This document shows, piece after piece, positions 10,530-20,485 of a stretch of DNA of 64,000 nt. The translations under genes and the position numbers were made by a program. The notes below the pieces were generated by a model. It did no database searches. It was not told the origin of the DNA and was given only the letters and a program-made list of their open reading frames with translations. This DNA is from Protopterus annectens (Eukaryota > Chordata > Ceratodontiformes > Protopteridae): assembly GCF_019279795.1 (NCBI RefSeq), contig NC_056743.1, positions 1,779,665,824 through 1,779,729,823 on the forward strand, given 5' to 3'. How positions within the stretch are numbered: the first letter of the stretch is position 1; every line of letters starts with the position of its first letter.

Positions 10530-12547
10530 TCACTGCCCAGGACGGGGCTGTGCTGGGGGCTGTGTAGGTTGGGCAGCAGGCACGCCCATGAGTTGTGCCA
10601 CCCGTGCCTCAAGCTGGCGTAGGGGCCCAAGCACAGCATGCCGGATCTCCCTACGCTCCACAGTCCGGACACTATGGAGGGTGAGTGGATGTTCTCCTCT
10701 GGCCATGCTTGCAGAGGGGGGACGAGCTCCATCCCCTGCAGCGCTTCCACCTGCAGGAGGCACAGGGCCACCGGAGGAGGGTCCAGCCTGGGCACTACTG
10801 CCAGGTGCACTCACCAGCTGAGGTGGGAGAGGTGGTTCCGCTGGAACCCACCTTCCCTGTCGTCCTATGTTTTGCATTATTTTATGACAGTTTGGGTTAG
10901 TAATGTACAATACCATTCACAATTAGTTGTAACAGCATGCATTAGTATTCCCATTAACCAAACACCCATAAATTCAAGCCATTGAACAGCAAGCATAACA
11001 CATGCATAATTTGAACAACAATACACAATCCAACAACATGCAGGGTTGATTGATGGCAACAGGCCATCAGGTTTGGATGTATGAACAGGGCACATGCATC
11101 AATGTACATGCAAATATGTATGAACCAACAGGACAAATGTCCAGGGGTGTTAATTGTGAATGCATATACCCATTTCACGTAGAATGGATTTTTTGGTGGT
11201 TATAGGGTAGGGTGAAGATATACTTCATTAACAACTTCAAATACCTATAGATATGCTGTACATTTCTACTAGCTACAGATATATACACACTACAGGTCTG
11301 ACTACAGTTTCCTATGTGACAACTTATTCAGGTTGGTGATAGGAATGTTACTGTTACATCAATATATATTTCATATTTATTCATACACATTCATATCTGG
11401 CTCTGTTCAGCTACATCATCTTGCTACATTTGCTTTATATGGCTATAGACAACTGTGGATGCTTGGTATTTCATACAGCCATACTATCTGCATATTGCAA
11501 ACTGAGAGCAACATATCCAGATTTTGGGACACACATTCCAGCTTCAGTACTTTTTTCAACACATGTTGCTGTTTGGTTGTGCCTGTCACATTCATTTCAT
11601 TCTGTACTGACTGCAGTATACTTTATTCAGGAGTTATTACTACTTTATTGGTGGATTCATACCTCTTTCCCACACTCTCTCACTTGTTTTATTTTTACAA
11701 TTCAGGATGGTACTTAATTCTAGGCTTTATTGACATGTTTTACGTTTAGTTATAACAATCCTTTCCAACAGTCTCACTTGTGTCATGTTTCAGAATTTAA
11801 ACAGGGCTATATTTCACACATGTGTTTTACTCAGCTTCTGTAGCTGTACTTTTCAGCCTACTGCAGGTTATATACTATTATATTACAGGTGGGACATCTT
11901 TATTTCAGACTTGTTTCATTTTTATTTTTGGATTACAGGCTGCATCACACTTTTGTAATCAAGCACTACTTGCAAACTCTCTTACACTGTTACTTGCACA
12001 TTTTATTAATAAGTGACTACACTGCACTCTTTTGCAAGCTGTCATACTTATATTTTTTTACAGTTACAGGGAGAGAATTACTGACCTGCCTGGTGGCGCA
12101 ACCGCACCAGCCTATTGGCATAGGCTCGACGGTTCGCAGAACGGACACCTGCAGCTGCAATATAAATGAAGTAATATTGGAATACACATCTCCATAATAC
12201 AGCTAGGTTACTTTCTTACATAAATAATTACATATACCTTACTCAGTAGTGGGGAGTTGGGCATTTGCCGGGCCTCCTGGATCCAACGGTTCATTTGGTC
12301 CTGCTTTCTTCTCTTCAGGTCCGCATGGTGGTGACGGACCTGTTCACCAGTCCTTGGTATTCCTGTGGCACTGGTGAGATCATGTGCCAACCTGGTCCCA
12401 TGCCTCAGCCCTATATGCTCCCCACAGGACCTGGCCCTGCATGAGTTGGGCCTCATGATCATGGACGAGGAGCCAAACCATATATTTGGACTCCTCAATG
12501 CCCCATCTCTGTGCTCGGAAGCAACTACCCTCTCCTACACCTGCCAT
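10530..12547 (-). pseudogene. Myb/SANT-like DNA-binding protein gene, three exons, Harbinger-type
   Basis: Exon 1 (12547-12243) starts at Met in MAGVGEG and encodes a Myb/SANT-like domain: EESKYMVWLL, AEAWDQV, then AHDLTSATGIPRTGEQVRHH and DLKRRKQDQ. Exon 2 (12154-12086, 69 bp) encodes RSANRRAYANRLVRLRHQ. Exon 3 (10864-10530) encodes a Pro/Gly/Ala-rich linker and a helical end REIRHAVLGPLRQLEARVAQ. The splice sites fit: donors GA|GTAAGG and CAG|GTCAGT, acceptors TTGCAG and CATAG, and all junctions are phase 1. The product would be about 235 residues. One extra G near 12391 shifts the frame inside the Myb domain, so this copy is broken. Such proteins accompany Harbinger transposases and bind transposon ends; NAIF1/MSANTD proteins are host relatives. 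No DDE transposase is visible nearby, so a decayed host-gene copy remains possible. Confidence 0.7.
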
Positions 12548-12740
12548 CCTGACTGCAAGTCGTTTCCACAATCGGTTATGCTGTGTATTCCCACCTATGG
12601 GGCTTATATATGCTGTTTTTCCCCCTCTTATTTGTGATTGGCCATTTTGGAATTGTATCAGCTTCACAAAACCTGCTTTGTCATGCTCCTCTTTCCATTC
12701 ATTCCAATATATATGCTATTACTGCATTTCTAAGAGCAGC

Positions 12741-12812
12741 TGTCATGGCTTAGTGGTTCAGTACTTTGACTATGGTGCATGGTATCCTGAGTTGGAGCCT
12801 GGCCATTGCTTT
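12741..12812 (+). mobile_element. tRNA-derived SINE head, second copy
   Basis: GTCATGGCTTAGTGGTTCAG matches the head at 9711, with A box TGGCTTAGTGG. The B box has decayed (GAGTTGGAGCCTGG). A CpG-rich tail with GCGCAGCTGCGCAC follows at 12915, as CpG-rich sequence also follows the first copy. This suggests one SINE family with a CpG-rich body. Confidence 0.6.
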
Positions 12813-13016
12813 TTATATTTTATGACTGTCTACACAGGCTAGGAGGTGTGCCTGTGTAAAGGCAATTTTGATGCAGCTTGCTCAACATTGCCCGCCGGTT
12901 AGCTTGTTGGTGCGGTGCGCAGCTGCGCACAAATGGGGCACGCTGGCTTACGTGCTGTTTGGCTATCAGCATGCATATTACGCTCAGCTCAGCTACGGGC
13001 ACACAGTTTCAGTGTG

Positions 13017-13065
13017 TTAAAATGCTGCTCAACCCTGGGCACTCATTTTACACATCTCCACCACC
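13017..13065 (+). repeat. Unit of a roughly 45-bp tandem repeat, left part
   Basis: GTTAAAATGCTGCTCA followed by a GGGCACTCATTTTACAC-type end matches the units at 15955-16068. The two parts are separated by the L2-like element, which appears to have landed in or beside this array. Confidence 0.6.
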
Positions 13066-13224
13066 TGTACTTATCTTATCCCACAGCCCTTACCTGTCTT
13101 CAGTTCTCTGCATTCCTGGTTTCTGGTGTCTTCAGAAACTCATGCTCCACCGTGAGGATAACCAATAGACCTCTTCGCTTGTCTTCTCCCCCTCCTGACT
13201 CATCACCCTTCTCCCCTCCCCTTC

Positions 13225-13335
13225 CCGCCTTTTATTCTTTAGAAAGACATAAATACCCCTACTTTGGCGTGGCGCCATCTTTATTACCCTAGCATTGCCC
13301 CTGGCTGCTGTCTGCTCTGGTCCGGCATCTTTTCC
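13225..13335 (+). promoter_or_regulatory. Promoter-like segment
   Basis: CATAAATACCCC resembles a TATA box. It is followed about 15-20 bp later by GGCGCCATCTT, which contains a YY1-type core (CCATCTT), and then a donor-like CCCCTG|GTAAGTAGC at about 13340. The order TATA, start region, splice donor is suggestive, but there is no transcript evidence. Confidence 0.3.
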
Positions 13336-13713
13336 CCCTGGTAAGTAGCGAACAGTTGACTGTATTTGTTTCACCCTTTGACAATAGTTCTTAACTGTTT
13401 TTTCTTACATGCTTAAAGACGGTTATTATTATGTACTACTGTGTGCGCCTTAGCATTATAACCTTCTCTGCTAGTCAAAGATTATAACTGCTTGCAATAA
13501 CACGCCAGGAAAGGTCGTTTAATGCTCAATTGCCCTCGTGGTACCTCTCCATGAACGGCTATGTTTCAAGTGCCGGAATTATGGCGTTAACAGCTGCTTA
13601 AATATTCTGTGGCTTGAGCTACTTTTACAACATTAATTGTAAAGCTGGTATAGCTGCTATATTGTACTTTCCATGTTGTTTCTATGTTTGTTATGCCGTA
13701 CAAATGTCTTGAA

Positions 13714-14290
13714 AGGTTTTGAGAGGTCGGAATTGTTGTTTCTGTGCTTATGTTGACAACAGTTATCTTAAAAGGCTTTGCGAGGTCAGAATTAAGTTGG
13801 TAAAGGCTTCGTAGACAGCTGCATTGTTTGGACTACACTTAAATGTCCGTTGCTGACTTGCCTGTTAAATAGTTCATGATATGTTTCGTCCCTGCTTGTT
13901 CCTGCTAAAACAATTAGCACGGATACTCCCTACAAGCCAAAACGGTAGCTGTTTCTACTGCTTGGTTTCTAGCTTTAACCTGCAACAGCTGTTTTTATAT
14001 ATTGAGAGCCAAGCGAGTGTGCTTAAACAGACTCATTTTACCTGCCGTGACTTCTGTTTCCTCAGGTTAATTTTAGCCTATAATTGCTATAATACTATAA
14101 TTACAACTAGCTTTATTTGAGGGCTTTCAATATCTACTGTAGGTCTTTTGGAACTATATTGTGTAGTTGTAACTGGGCTCACAAGTCGGAAGCCATAGCC
14201 GGTAACAGTGTGGAGCTAGCTTCACTTGAGGGCTTACAGCTACTGATGTTTGTCCTTTTTGAGCTACACCTTGTAGCCTGTAATGTCTGA
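13714..14290 (+). repeat. Diverged internal tandem repeats
   Basis: AAAGGTTTTGAGAGGTCGGA (13714) recurs as AAAGGCTTTGCGAGGTCAGA (13770). GAGGGCTTTCAATATCTACT (14119) recurs as GAGGGCTTACAGCTACTGAT (14233), each followed by similar flanking text (CAAGTCGG). The periods are about 56 and 114 bp. No coding sense. Confidence 0.6.
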
Positions 14291-15954
14291 ATTGCAAGTC
14301 GGGTGCTGAATCTCCTTTTCTGAGCTATTTTTCTAGATTGACTCGGCCACATTACAAATAGGAGGCTACAGCCTAATTTCTAGTTCCGATATTCAAGATA
14401 GAGTAGATTACTAATATAGAGCTCGGTTTCTACTTTCTATACCCATATTGCACTGTATGACTAGTAGCAGTCCGTAGACCACGTGGAGGCTCCTATGTGC
14501 GCAATCAAATGCCATAGTTGATGCAACCACTACGGGTGCCATGACATTTTAGGACGCTTGGTAACTTACCATCTTTTATTGTGTACAGTAGAAGTATTAT
14601 TAATTACACACATATTTACTTAATTAATATGACCACGCTGAAGCTATAACACGCCCAGCAGGAATATTGGAGACTACATCTTCTTACACTACGCTAGCTA
14701 ATTACTTATTTAAGCGGCTGGGTAATGCCTTTAGCATCTTGCTAACCACATGGAAGCTTATGTCATGCTGTATATTAATAAATGTGCTGCCTCCTAGTTC
14801 AAAGCCTAGTGTAAATGGTGAGCCTGCTACCAGTCCTAACTCTCACCAAGTGATAAAACATAGCAATCCTGTTTATTTCTATGCATTGTTCCTGATTTTG
14901 GCTGTACTGTTTTTTAATATTCTTGACTGAGTATGTCCTTGAGCTCATGAGTTGTATGTAGCCCTACTGAGCCTCCAGAATATAACCTGCTTGGAAATTA
15001 GTAACATAGTACTTAACAGTGAATGTACATTGTCTAACTGTTATTTTGCTCAACTTTGTACTAACTAACATACTTATGTTAATGCTAGCTTCTTGCTACT
15101 CACCACCACTGTTGTCTCTTTCTCTCTCTCTTCCACAAGTACCCTGCTCTACACTGTGCTGTTCCGGCCTATATATTTCTAAGAACCTACCTTCCAGCCT
15201 ATATTTTCCAAGAACCTACCTACCTGGAGACAAAGGACCCTTTCAACATTAAACCGTGGTGTCATCTCTCAGCCTCTACTCCCTGCTTCCTCTCTCAAGG
15301 AAAAGAAACTAAACGTATGTTACCTATGTCCTGCCTATAACATTTACTACTGCCTGCTATTATTTCAGGGGTTCTAAAGCTCGTCCTGAGCCCAGTCAGC
15401 CAGCAGCCTCTTACCCCCTAAAACTAGCTTCTTTAGTATACACATATCCTACACCACCTTCAGTACCCCACTTACTACTTTTTTCTCACTCCCCTAAATA
15501 ATCAAGAGCCTACCCTCCCCATTATAGTTGATTGTATTACCAGCTTTGCCCTGCAAGTGGCTCCCCTATCCCATCTAAGCTTTTCTCCTGCCTATCTCTT
15601 TCACATTCTGCCATTATGACTCCATACTTCTATTAACTGAACTACTCTAACACTTTACACTGTACCCTTTTTCTTACTTATCACACTCTCCTGTTCTATA
15701 ACAGCCTCCCCACCTATCTGTGTTCCTTCCCACTTTAGACTTGCTAACCTTTCCAAACATAATCAGCTTTGCTGACTGATTGTCTCTCCTCAGCTGCTCC
15801 ATTGCCTTTTTCTATGATTGAAATTGTAAACTAATGTAATCTTTTTGTAATGTTTGTTTTGGAGCTTTTCTCCCCAGGACTCCATTGAAAATGGGTTCTT
15901 TTTGGCCCAATGGACTATCCTGGTAAACCAACTGCAAATAAATAAATAAATAAA

Positions 15955-16068
15955 TGTTAAACTACTGCTCACCTACGGGAACTCATTTTACACCTGTTAA
16001 AACACTGCTCACCTATGGGCAGATATACTCAACTTGTTAGAGTGTAGCTCAGCTATGGGCACATCTGA
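15955..16068 (+). repeat. Roughly 40-bp tandem repeat, about 3 units
   Basis: Three imperfect units begin GTTAAACTACTGCTCACCTA, GTTAAAACACTGCTCACCTA and GTTAGAGTGTAGCTCAGCTA. Confidence 0.75.
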
Positions 16069-16767
16069 CATTTTTTTTATTTTTTATTATCCCACATTTC
16101 TTCAAAATACATGGCCCATTTCATTGCATTTTACATAAAATATAATTTTATATATGTACATATATGTCAGGGAATTGTTTCGTGCTTATTTCACTAAAAA
16201 TAAAAATTGATGTTGTGGGGGCTCGAATCATGACTGCCTCCTCTTCAGCCAACGTCTCTACTGCTATGCTATTGCTTCTTGGTTTACTTTGCATATTTAG
16301 TTCTTATATGCTTTTCCACTGACTGCTAACTGTGGCTGAGCGCCGGGCACGCCCGCGCAAATGGGTGCACTCACGGGCAAACATCTTTACAACTTATAAA
16401 AAAAATATAAGATGTTCATTTATACATTTTATGTTTATAGTCTGTGGGGGCATCATGTGTTGTGTTTATTCACATTTACACGGACTCTGTCGTGGGGGTT
16501 TACTTTTGGGACTTTTACTCTTATGGGGGCATGTCCGTTTGCAGGGCTCGCCCTATGGACACGCCCCCTACTTTCTTACATGGACGGTGTTAGCCTTAGG
16601 TGTGATTCAGCATGCCCTCATGCATATGCATGGCATGCTGACGTCACACCGTTTAACTGCAGCCTCCGTGTAAGCCTTGTAACTCTTACACGGAGGCTTC
16701 ATGAATCCTGCGCATGATTATTGATCCACAAAGGATAAAAAAAACAACACTCTCTGTAATTATATAT
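16069..16767. other. No gene; short palindromes and a CRE site
   Basis: A/T-rich stretch to 16200, then a CpG-containing part. A perfect CRE-type TGACGTCA lies at 16639-16646. A 14-bp perfect hairpin lies at 16661-16674 / 16685-16698 with a 10-nt loop. CAGCATGCC...GGCATGCTG encloses CATGCATATGCATG at about 16608-16640. The open frames show no motifs. Confidence 0.55.
16639..16646. promoter_or_regulatory. CRE-type palindrome TGACGTCA
   Basis: Exact match to the full CREB/ATF consensus, set between two longer palindromes. An 8-mer can occur by chance, so function is unproven. Confidence 0.3.
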
Positions 16768-16930
16768 ATACCAATTCTGAGATCATACTACAGTGGGGAA
16801 AGGACATATACAGCAATCCCTCCTAGACAATGATTGATCTACTGGTGAAAACCTGGTACTTTGTGATCAGCTGATTTTCGATCCACTGAACTTTTTCACA
16901 CATTGATGTAAAAGTCAATTTGATATAATA
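16768..16930 (+). repeat. Dispersed repeat family Y, copy 1
   Basis: CCAATTCTGAGATCATACTACAGTG-type core, also seen at 37565 and, on the minus strand, near 46860. The family is not identified. Confidence 0.45.
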
Positions 16931-16949
16931 TTCTGCACTCCTACATCTC

Positions 16950-16952
<3 letters not shown>

Positions 16953-16999
<47 letters not shown>
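16953..16999. repeat. (TA)n microsatellite
   Basis: Pure TA array ending exactly at the left end of the foldback element. Confidence 0.95.
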
Positions 17000-17001
<2 letters not shown>

Positions 17002-17303
17002 GTTCATGTTAAACCAACGACATGTTAAAATATCGAAAATCACTACACCGAAACGAAACCGTCGACAGTTGAAAACATCGACAGTACATGTATACGAGAC
17101 TACAGCGCTAACATGGGTCCTGCAACAAGGGGGAAGTAGTATGAGTACAGTATAATTTCATATCCTTTACTTCCCCCTTGAAGGACCCATGTTAGCGCTG
17201 TAGTCTCGTATACATGTACTGTCGATGTTTTCAACTGTCGACGGTTTCATTTCGGTGTAGTGATTTTCGATATTTTAACATGTCGTTGGTTTGACATGAA
17301 CCC
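17000..17303. mobile_element. 304-bp near-perfect foldback element
   Basis: The left arm 17000-17121 and right arm 17182-17303, 122 bp each, are reverse complements with two mismatches. The outer ends are GGGTTCATGT...ACATGAACCC. A further stem (AAGGGGGAAGTA at about 17128 with TACTTCCCCCTT at about 17169) leaves a loop of under 30 bp. TA arrays lie directly on both sides. No ORF. It behaves like a foldback MITE; TA target duplication would be hidden in the flanking arrays. Confidence 0.9.
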
Positions 17304-17367
<64 letters not shown>

Positions 17368-17371
17368 TTTT

Positions 17372-17404
<33 letters not shown>
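17304..17404. repeat. Compound (TA)n(GA)n(TG)n microsatellite
   Basis: TA to about 17327, GA to about 17365, then TG at 17375-17404. Confidence 0.95.
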
Positions 17405-17405
<1 letters not shown>

Positions 17406-18049
17406 ATGGAAATGATATGAAAATATATCCAAATAAATATTGAGACTAAATGCCTTTTCAATTTAGCTTTTTGTACTGTAATACTGATTGCATTATATTC
17501 TATCTTCATGTAAGCTATTTCAAAATTACTTTGCAGTGTTACTTGGCTCCCTCAACCAAGAAAAATAGTGCTCAGAAAAATCGAGAACTTTACAATTGCT
17601 GCAAAGAATGTTATAGATTTGTACTGTTTTAAACCTATTCTTTTTTTCTCTTTGAACCTGTCCTGAACTCTAAATTTCAAAATTGGGTAGCATTTCTTTT
17701 AGCATCATATAGTAAGAATACAAGGACAAAAACAAATGAAAAATTACTTTCTGAAAATTATAAAGAAAAACAAACAAATGTTTCTGTGCAGAAGAGAAGA
17801 GTTGCCTGACTGATGCCTTGTGACCACACCATGTCACATGACCTGTTCAGTAGGCATGCCATTGTCCTTAGTTCATCCTACTGTAGAATTTGTGATTGTA
17901 GTATTCAACTGAGACTTAACCCTTACATTGTCAGTAACACCAAGCGCTTCACAAAGATTGCAGCAGTTCATATGTCTGTTTAGCTCACCGTTATGAGTCC
18001 TTTGTTCTAACAACAAATCTCTAATAAACATAACCAAAGCTAACATCTC
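17405..18049. other. No gene seen
   Basis: A/T-rich sequence without recognisable motifs or repeats. Confidence 0.55.
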
Positions 18050-18240
18050 TGTTGGTGAAGCTTTTTACTCCCACTGTATAGCAGCTAAACTGTGGAACTC
18101 ACTCCCAGCAAACATAAAAAGTACCTCCATACCTCCATAATTTCAAAATTCAAACAGACACCTAAATTACATCCAACTGACAACTGGTTATGCTCCTGCA
18201 GCAGCCATTGCTAAGATATTATACTGTCATTTTTGGACCT
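18050..18240 (+). pseudogene. L2-like LINE ORF2 C-terminal fragment
   Basis: The translation reads TSVGEAFYSHCIAAKLWNSL, then PANIKS. This is the conserved C-terminal signature of L2-type ORF2 proteins (YSH...A..WNSLP..I). It is followed by decayed sequence. No RT core is present, so this is a 3' remnant. Confidence 0.6.
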
Positions 18241-18670
18241 CCCTGGCAGGGGTGGCTCGTGCTATAGGACTGCAGGACTGCAGCCCTCCTACCTATAAAA
18301 TGGGTTCCCCACCGTAGAACATATAAAAAATATATATATATCTCCCGGACTCCGTGCATGCATGCTTAGTTCCTGAATGCTGTGTTAGGCAGACCAGAAC
18401 TCCAAGCACGCATGCTCAGGCATTACTGAGCTCCAGACTGCTAGGCAGTCTGGATAGGGAAGGCAGGAAACTCTGCCCTTCCAACCCAGAGATCTGTGCG
18501 GTGATGACCACACAAACCGGAAGGTCATTGGACTGCATCACCCAGGGCTGGACCAACACATCTCATGGGAGACCATAGCATGCATGGGCCACTATGGAGG
18601 ACTGATTGGGTGGGCACAGGATTGCAGAGATCACAGCACGCAGGACTGATCGGAGTATCGGTGCGGAGGA
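18241..18670. other. No gene seen
   Basis: CTGCAG-rich, relatively GC-rich segment with GTGCATGCATGC palindromes near 18355. Similar phrasing near 23390 (CTGCAGCCCCCC) hints at a shared repeat. Confidence 0.45.

Positions 18671-18760
<90 letters not shown>
18671..18760. repeat. (GT)n microsatellite
   Basis: GT array with two interruptions. Frames reading CVCVCV or THTHTH are artefacts. Confidence 0.95.
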
Positions 18761-18763
<3 letters not shown>

Positions 18764-18779
18764 GCCTCAATTGCTTCAT

Positions 18780-18862
18780 TGTGGTGGGTAGAGAATAAGA
18801 CTTGAACCCTGAACCTTGGTCCCAAGGGGCAAGAGCCTGAATTTCCTACCCACCACCATTTA
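18780..18862 (-). mobile_element. tRNA-like SINE fragment
   Basis: On the minus strand a GGTGGGTAG / CTACCCACC pair brackets the segment like an acceptor stem. GGTTCAAGTC resembles a B box and TGGTGGGTAGG an A box. It directly precedes the CR1-C 3' end. Confidence 0.45.
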
Positions 18863-18904
18863 GGTTCATAGGTTCATAGGTAGGTACTAGGCTATTGGCC
18901 CTAT

Positions 18905-19316
18905 GGCCCATACAAGCCTAGCCAAAAAATGTACCCTGGCTTTCGTCACCCAAGAAAATTATTTTCCTGTGCCCCTGTCGAGCAGAGCCACAGAAGTGAT
19001 CCCCGGGGTGAATTTCCCATTTCCCATCCAATCATCAAGATTTTTCTTGAAGTGTGCTAATGAGGAGCTCTGTTTGTCATAGATAGGTAGTCTGTCCCAG
19101 AGTATGGGAAGTCTCTGGCCCATACAAGCCTAGCCAAAAAATGTACCCTGGCTTTCGCCACCCAAGAAAATTATTTTCCTGTGCCCCTGTCAAGCAGAGC
19201 CACAGAAGTGATCCCCGGGGTGAATTTCCCATCATCAAGATTTTTCTTGAAGAGTGCTAATGAGGAGCTCTGTTTGGCATAGATAGGTAGTCTGTTCCAG
19301 AGTATGGGAAGTCTCT
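18905..19316. repeat. 212-bp tandem duplication inside CR1-C
   Basis: Both units start GGCCCATACAAGCCTAGCC and end GGGAAGTCTCTGG. The second lacks about 12 bp (TTTCCCATCCAA). A few base differences show the duplication is not very recent. Confidence 0.9.
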
Positions 19317-19651
19317 GGGGCAGGAATCTATCCCTCCAGCATGTTATGTTTATTGTGGTGGCAAGGTTTAGGTCCCTAGAGTGTGTAGCTCGGAGGGATT
19401 GGGATTTCTTTAAGTGGAGCATGTCCAACAACTCTGGGTTTGACATAGCTTTGTATGTTAGGCAGAGATCGTCCCTGAGTAGGCGATATGCAATGGCGTA
19501 AATCTGTCGTTTTTTGAGACGGTCTGCATAGGGCATCTGTTTGAGGCCAGTAATCCTCTTTGTGAGGTATTTCTTTGGTCTTCCCAGTTGTTGTAGATGT
19601 CTTGTGAGGTACATACCAAAAGGGGCATTGTACTCTATAATGGGTCTAATG
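19171..19651 (-). pseudogene. CR1-C ORF2 C-terminal fragment
   Basis: Open reading frame of about 147 codons beginning MYLTRHLQQLGRPKKYLTKR and ending LLDRGTGK. It matches the region after the RT core in copies A, E and F. The catalytic domains are absent. A small deletion in the DEWMGDRRF part shortens the end. Confidence 0.85.
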
Positions 19652-20335
19652 AGTTTGCAGATTTTTGCCTCATATCTGTTCTGTTCCTCATAAAATCTGC
19701 GGTTTCTGTATTTTTGTTACTTAAAACAGACAGTAGTGTAGTGGTGCAGTGTTACCTGACATCTATGGGTTGTTTGGTCTGATTCTTGGCTGGGTTGCCT
19801 TCTGTGTGGGGTCTGCATGTCCTCCCTGTGTTTGTGTGGGTTTGCTCTGGTGTACTCAGTGGACATTTGTCCCTATTTTTTGGGCTGTATTCTCCCATTA
19901 TTTGCTTCATCCAGGATTTTTTTGCCAAGGATGAGAGCTATGATGATAACTGAACTCACTGAATATGTTTGGGGGCTGTATTCCCCCATTACTGACTTTG
20001 TTCCGGTGTTTTGTGCTAAGATGTTGACAGCTATGGTGAGAACTGAATTCACTAAATGGTAGCCATTTAAGTTTCAGTCTTCCTTTCTTTCATAAAAATA
20101 GATGATTTGGCATAGTGGTATGTTGCTCTGGCTGTTTTGTACAGGGACCTGGGTTCAATACTTGGCAGTAAAATGTATGGTGATAACATCATTTTATTCT
20201 AGCAACTTTCTAACATTATACAAGCAATGTTTAAAATGTGTCCCTGGTTTTTGGGCTTTTGTCCTCCCCCCAAATAAATTTTGGCTTTGTCCAGATTTCT
20301 TGTCCTGCAAAGTTCAGAGATACAGCTGAGTGTTG
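19652..20335 (+). mobile_element. Family X element, copy 1, with two nested SINE heads
   Basis: Family X text (CTCATAAAATCTGCGGTTTC near 19688, TAAGTTTCAGTCTTC near 20068, GGCTTTGTCCAGATTTCTTG near 20284) is interrupted by tRNA-like heads at 19735-19800 (GTGTAGTGGTGCAG) and 20100-20170 (A box TGGCATAGTGG, B box GGTTCAATACT). The left end is lost at the CR1-C junction. Confidence 0.6.
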
Positions 20336-20409
20336 AGTAGATTTTACATGGAACTGAGAGCTGCAGAGGAACAAAAGTTTACTGCTGCTTATGCTGTATC
20401 TGCTTACAT

Positions 20410-20485
20410 TGTAAATAGCACAAGAGGTAGTGTGCTTGCTTTTGATGCAGAAGGCTGTGGGTTCTACTCCCACAGTAAGTAGATA
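20410..20485 (+). mobile_element. tRNA-derived SINE head
   Basis: AGCACAAGAGGTAGTGTGC resembles an A box region. GGGTTCTACTCCCACAG resembles a T-arm with B box, including a CTGTGGG/CCCACAG stem. A similar but truncated head lies at 49232. Confidence 0.5.

Larger units (their letters stand above)
13066..15953 (+). mobile_element. L2-like element without ORFs (candidate)
   Basis: The right end has a typical L2 3' region: GGAGCTTTTCTCCCCAGGAC near 15861, TGGACTATCCTGGTAAAC, then (AAAT)n to 15953. The left end begins in pyrimidine-rich sequence with a promoter-like segment. In between no endonuclease or RT motif is readable in any frame. It may be a 5' UTR joined to a 3' UTR, a non-autonomous derivative, or several pieces side by side. 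Confidence 0.45.
18863..19651 (-). mobile_element. CR1-type LINE, copy C (3' fragment with internal duplication)
   Basis: Starts at the CR1 3' octamers (GGTTCATAGGTTCATAGG) and extends to the RT C-terminal region, where it ends abruptly at ATGGGTCTAATGAG. Contains a 212-bp tandem duplication (18905-19116 and 19117-19316). Confidence 0.9.

Noticed and set aside
10405-10821. Plus-strand 138-codon frame with Gly/Ala/Pro-rich content
   Set aside because: Shadow of the GC-rich minus-strand exon 3. The minus frame has matching splice phase and a sensible protein pattern.
11333-11749. Plus-strand 138-codon frame inside the Myb gene intron
   Set aside because: Low-complexity hydrophobic reading with no motif; lies in A/T-rich intron sequence.
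20204-20473. Minus-strand 80-codon frame beginning MGVEPTAFCIK
   Set aside because: The MGVEPTAFC-type start is an antisense reading of a tRNA-like B box region and is common in SINE translations.
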